From the NCBI GenBank assembly GCA_900763885.1, contig CAAFLY010000110.1, positions 1 to 22,806 on the forward strand: DNA of 22,806 bases, in the 5' to 3' direction. Origin of the DNA: Clostridia bacterium. Lineage in GTDB: Bacteria; Bacillota; Clostridia; Oscillospirales; CAG-272. Positions 21,458 to 22,806 of this stretch are shown in pieces. Made by a program: the position numbers and the translations under genes. The notes beneath the pieces are model-generated. The model was given only the letters and a program-made list of their open reading frames with translations, did not search any database and was not told the DNA's origin. Within the stretch, counting starts at the first letter, position 1; each line of letters begins with the position of its first letter.

Positions 21458-22375
21458 ATGCCGGATACACGTATGGACGCCATTTACGCCCGCCAGTCCG
21501 TGGACCGCGCCGACAGCATATCGATCGAGAACCAGATCGCGTGGTGTCTTGCCGAGACGCATGGGATGGCGCACCGGATCTACAGCGATCGCGGATTCAG
21601 CGGCGGGAACACCAATCGTCCCGGATTTGCGGCAATGATGGAGGACGTGCAAAACGGGCAGATCCGCCGGGTGATCGTCTACAAGCTCGATCGGATCAGC
21701 CGTTCCCTTGTGGATTTTGTGAACATCACGGAATCGCTCCACCGCAATGACGTCGCGTTTGTCTCCGCCACCGAACGATTTGACACCGCGTCTCCGATGG
21801 GCAGGGCGATGCTGGGGATCTGCATGATCTTCGCCGAGCTGGAGCGGGAAACGATACGGAAACGGGTCACGGACGCCTATGCCGCACGATGCCGCCGCGG
21901 CTTCTACATGGGCGGGCGGATTCCGTATGGGTTCCGGCTGCGCGCCACCGTGATCGACAGCATTCACACCGCGATGTACGAACCGATGGCGGAGGAGGCG
22001 GCACAGATCCGCGAGATCTACCGCCTGTACGCCGCCGGAGACGACACGATGCAGTCTCTCGCCGCACGATTGCCGGAGCGCGGTCTCCCCCATCTGCGCG
22101 GCGGCACGTGGAATTCGGCTCGGATCAGTGAACTGCTCAAAAACCCGATCTATGTGCGCGCGGATTGCCGGATCCGGGACCACTTTATCGCCATGGGGAC
22201 CGTTGTGCCGGAGGGGACAGACCGATTCACGGGGACAAACGGCTGCTACCTCTACGACAGCGCGGGAGAATCCGTTCTGGTCGCCGCGCCGCACGAAGGA
22301 CTTGTGGACAGCGATCTTTGGCTTGCCTGCCGCCAGAAAGCGATCCATGCCTATGGCAACCGCACGGTTCGGTGA
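21458..22375 (+). CDS. Short serine recombinase B, ending in the att core
   Basis: The protein is 305 residues. The resolvase domain has IYARQS with the nucleophile Ser14, then YKLDRISRS and an ELERETIRKRV helix. A Recombinase DNA-binding domain spans about 155-260 (RIPYGFRL, LKNPIYV). The usual zinc ribbon and coiled coil, which would add 150-200 residues, are absent. The protein stops right after LACRQKAIHAYG, where relatives normally continue into the zinc ribbon. Its last codons and TGA stop lie within the 12-bp core, so the ending is the same in the integrated and circular forms. ATG21458 is used because GGGAGG lies 7 bases upstream; an in-frame ATG at 21434 is inside the hairpin. Confidence 0.88.
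   Translation: MPDTRMDAIYARQSVDRADSISIENQIAWCLAETHGMAHRIYSDRGFSGGNTNRPGFAAMMEDVQNGQIRRVIVYKLDRISRSLVDFVNITESLHRNDVAFVSATERFDTASPMGRAMLGICMIFAELERETIRKRVTDAYAARCRRGFYMGGRIPYGFRLRATVIDSIHTAMYEPMAEEAAQIREIYRLYAAGDDTMQSLAARLPERGLPHLRGGTWNSARISELLKNPIYVRADCRIRDHFIAMGTVVPEGTDRFTGTNGCYLYDSAGESVLVAAPHEGLVDSDLWLACRQKAIHAYGNRTVR
22364..22375 (+). repeat. Right copy of the 12-bp att core of element B
   Basis: ACGGTTCGGTGA is identical to 19816-19827. It overlaps the end of recombinase B (frame 2, last codons and stop) and, in frame 3, begins the cotJC C-terminal segment. Confidence 0.85.
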
Positions 22376-22502
22376 TGCGCTTCGGGTGGCACAGGACAAC
22401 ATGGACGCGCAGAACTTCTACGGCTGGAACCCCGCGTTCGACCGAAATCCGCAGAGCAGGAACGAAAACGGGCAAAATCGAAGCTGCGGCTGCAAGAGAT
22501 AA
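22364..22502 (+). pseudogene. cotJC: cotJC, C-terminal segment (split gene)
   Basis: Frame 3 from the core reads RFGDALRVAQDNMDAQNF, then YGWNPAFDRN and a polar, cysteine-containing tail to TAA at 22500-22502. QRFGxALRxxQxxxDxxNFY...NPxFD is the C-terminal pattern of clostridial CotJC/manganese catalase proteins. The segment has no start codon or ribosome binding site of its own that would make sense. It continues the segment that stops at 19827: across the shared core both parts are in the same frame, so only Glu changes to Asp at the join. It would be expressed only after element B is removed. Confidence 0.82.
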
Positions 22503-22616
22503 CGCGAAAAACAGGACGTAAAACGGCGTACAACAGAGAGGACGTGCGGAAGGCGCCGGATTTGTGATGAGCGCGGAAAAAACGCACAGAAACCGGCAGC
22601 ATATCCGTGGGAAAAA

Positions 22617-22664
22617 GCGGCTGTCCGCGATCCGACAGGGGACCGTAGGCAGCCGCCGTTTTTT
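22617..22664. terminator. Bidirectional terminator downstream of cotJC
   Basis: A 7-bp stem (GCGGCTG/CAGCCGC) with a long, partly paired loop is followed by CG and six T residues on the plus strand. Five A residues before the stem act as a T-tract on the minus strand, serving the converging gene. The stretch 22503-22616 shows no gene. Confidence 0.75.
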
Positions 22665-22717
22665 GTTCTGCGCATCCGGTTCGGAATAGCCCTCGCCGCA
22701 CCATGCGCCAGTCCGCG

Positions 22718-22806
22718 TCAGAGGGTTCCCGCCGCGCGCATCATTGCCGTGATCGCCTGCGGGATGTGGGACGCGGTATCCCCGGCGGTCTGGGAAATCG
22801 GATTGG
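22718..22806 (-). CDS. C-terminus of an unrecognised minus-strand gene (partial)
   Basis: The frame entering from the right edge encodes NPISQTAGDTASHIP, then QAITAMMRAAGTL and a stop at 22718-22720. The composition looks like real protein and the converging terminator supports a gene end here. Only 29 codons are in the window, and I do not recognise the family. Confidence 0.5.
   Translation of the reverse strand, partial: NPISQTAGDTASHIPQAITAMMRAAGTL

Larger units (their letters stand above)
19816..22375 (+). mobile_element. Intervening element B in cotJC (transporter plus serine recombinase)
   Basis: The element is bounded by 12-bp direct repeats (19816-19827 and 22364-22375), so excision would release a 2,548-bp circle and leave one repeat. 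Joining the outer flanks gives an uninterrupted frame across the scar, QRFGDALRVAQDNMDAQNF, which is typical CotJC C-terminal sequence. The element carries just two genes, an NSS-family symporter and a short serine recombinase, both in the direction of cotJC. It resembles in principle the skin element in sigK and SP-beta in spsM of Bacillus, which leave mother-cell genes by serine recombinase action during sporulation, but it is far smaller. Whether excision occurs here, and when, is not shown by sequence. Confidence 0.85.

Noticed and set aside
22376..22567. An open frame 2 stretch with a charged, protein-like reading (EQERKRAKSKLRLQEI) suggesting a frameshifted small gene
   Set aside because: Frame 3 continues the cotJC segment exactly and ends at 22502. 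The frame 2 reading is a shadow of that sequence and the following non-coding DNA, so no frameshift is needed.

Overview
This window looks like chromosomal DNA from a GC-rich, spore-forming member of the Bacillota, most likely class Clostridia and possibly an uncultured gut or rumen lineage. Three things support this: a complete ctsR-mcsA-mcsB-clpC operon with CtsR boxes, strong AGGAGG ribosome binding sites with sigma-A promoters at 17-bp spacing, and sporulation-type genes (a cotJC coat protein/manganese catalase, a SpoIVFB-like M50 protease and a SpoIID-like protein). No taxon can be named from the sequence alone.

Layout. Positions 1-2865 hold an apparent amidohydrolase fragment abutting a PnuC-type transporter, then a two-gene unit with a DMT-family permease and a UlaG-like metallo-beta-lactamase-fold hydrolase. 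Positions 2903-4112 (minus strand) hold an unusual XRE helix-turn-helix protein fused to an 11-repeat bactofilin-like beta-repeat domain. Positions 4184-6143 hold two translationally coupled genes, one with a cell-wall-type beta-sandwich and one with a SpoIID-like domain plus three peptidoglycan-binding domains, behind a candidate sigma-K promoter. Positions 6289-11330 hold the CtsR regulon operon. Positions 11335-13454 hold a serine-hydrolase lipase convergent with a small membrane protein plus M50 protease pair. Positions 13546-17747 hold a sulfate activation cluster: a CysC-CysQ fusion, CysD and CysN.

The most interesting part is 17.8-22.5 kb. A cotJC gene is broken into pieces, each break adjoining the 3' end of a serine recombinase gene. 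A segment for the CotJC C-terminal region lies at 19703-19827 and the extreme C-terminus lies at 22364-22502. Between them sits a 2,548-bp element that carries only a sodium:neurotransmitter-symporter-family transporter and a serine recombinase. The element is bounded by a 12-bp direct repeat, ACGGTTCGGTGA. Joining the outer flanks at one copy of the repeat restores the cotJC reading frame exactly.

The left edge of the same cotJC segment is also abrupt. It lies about 30 bp after the stop codon of a second, full-length serine recombinase gene (18174-19670), which is preceded by a coupled 64-codon ORF and a long leader. The cotJC N-terminus is not in this window. The simplest reading is a sporulation gene cut into three pieces by two skin-like intervening elements, with the far end of the first element outside the window. 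The recombinase in the small element also has an intrinsic terminator directly against its start codon, and the 3' arm of that terminator contains its Shine-Dalgarno sequence.
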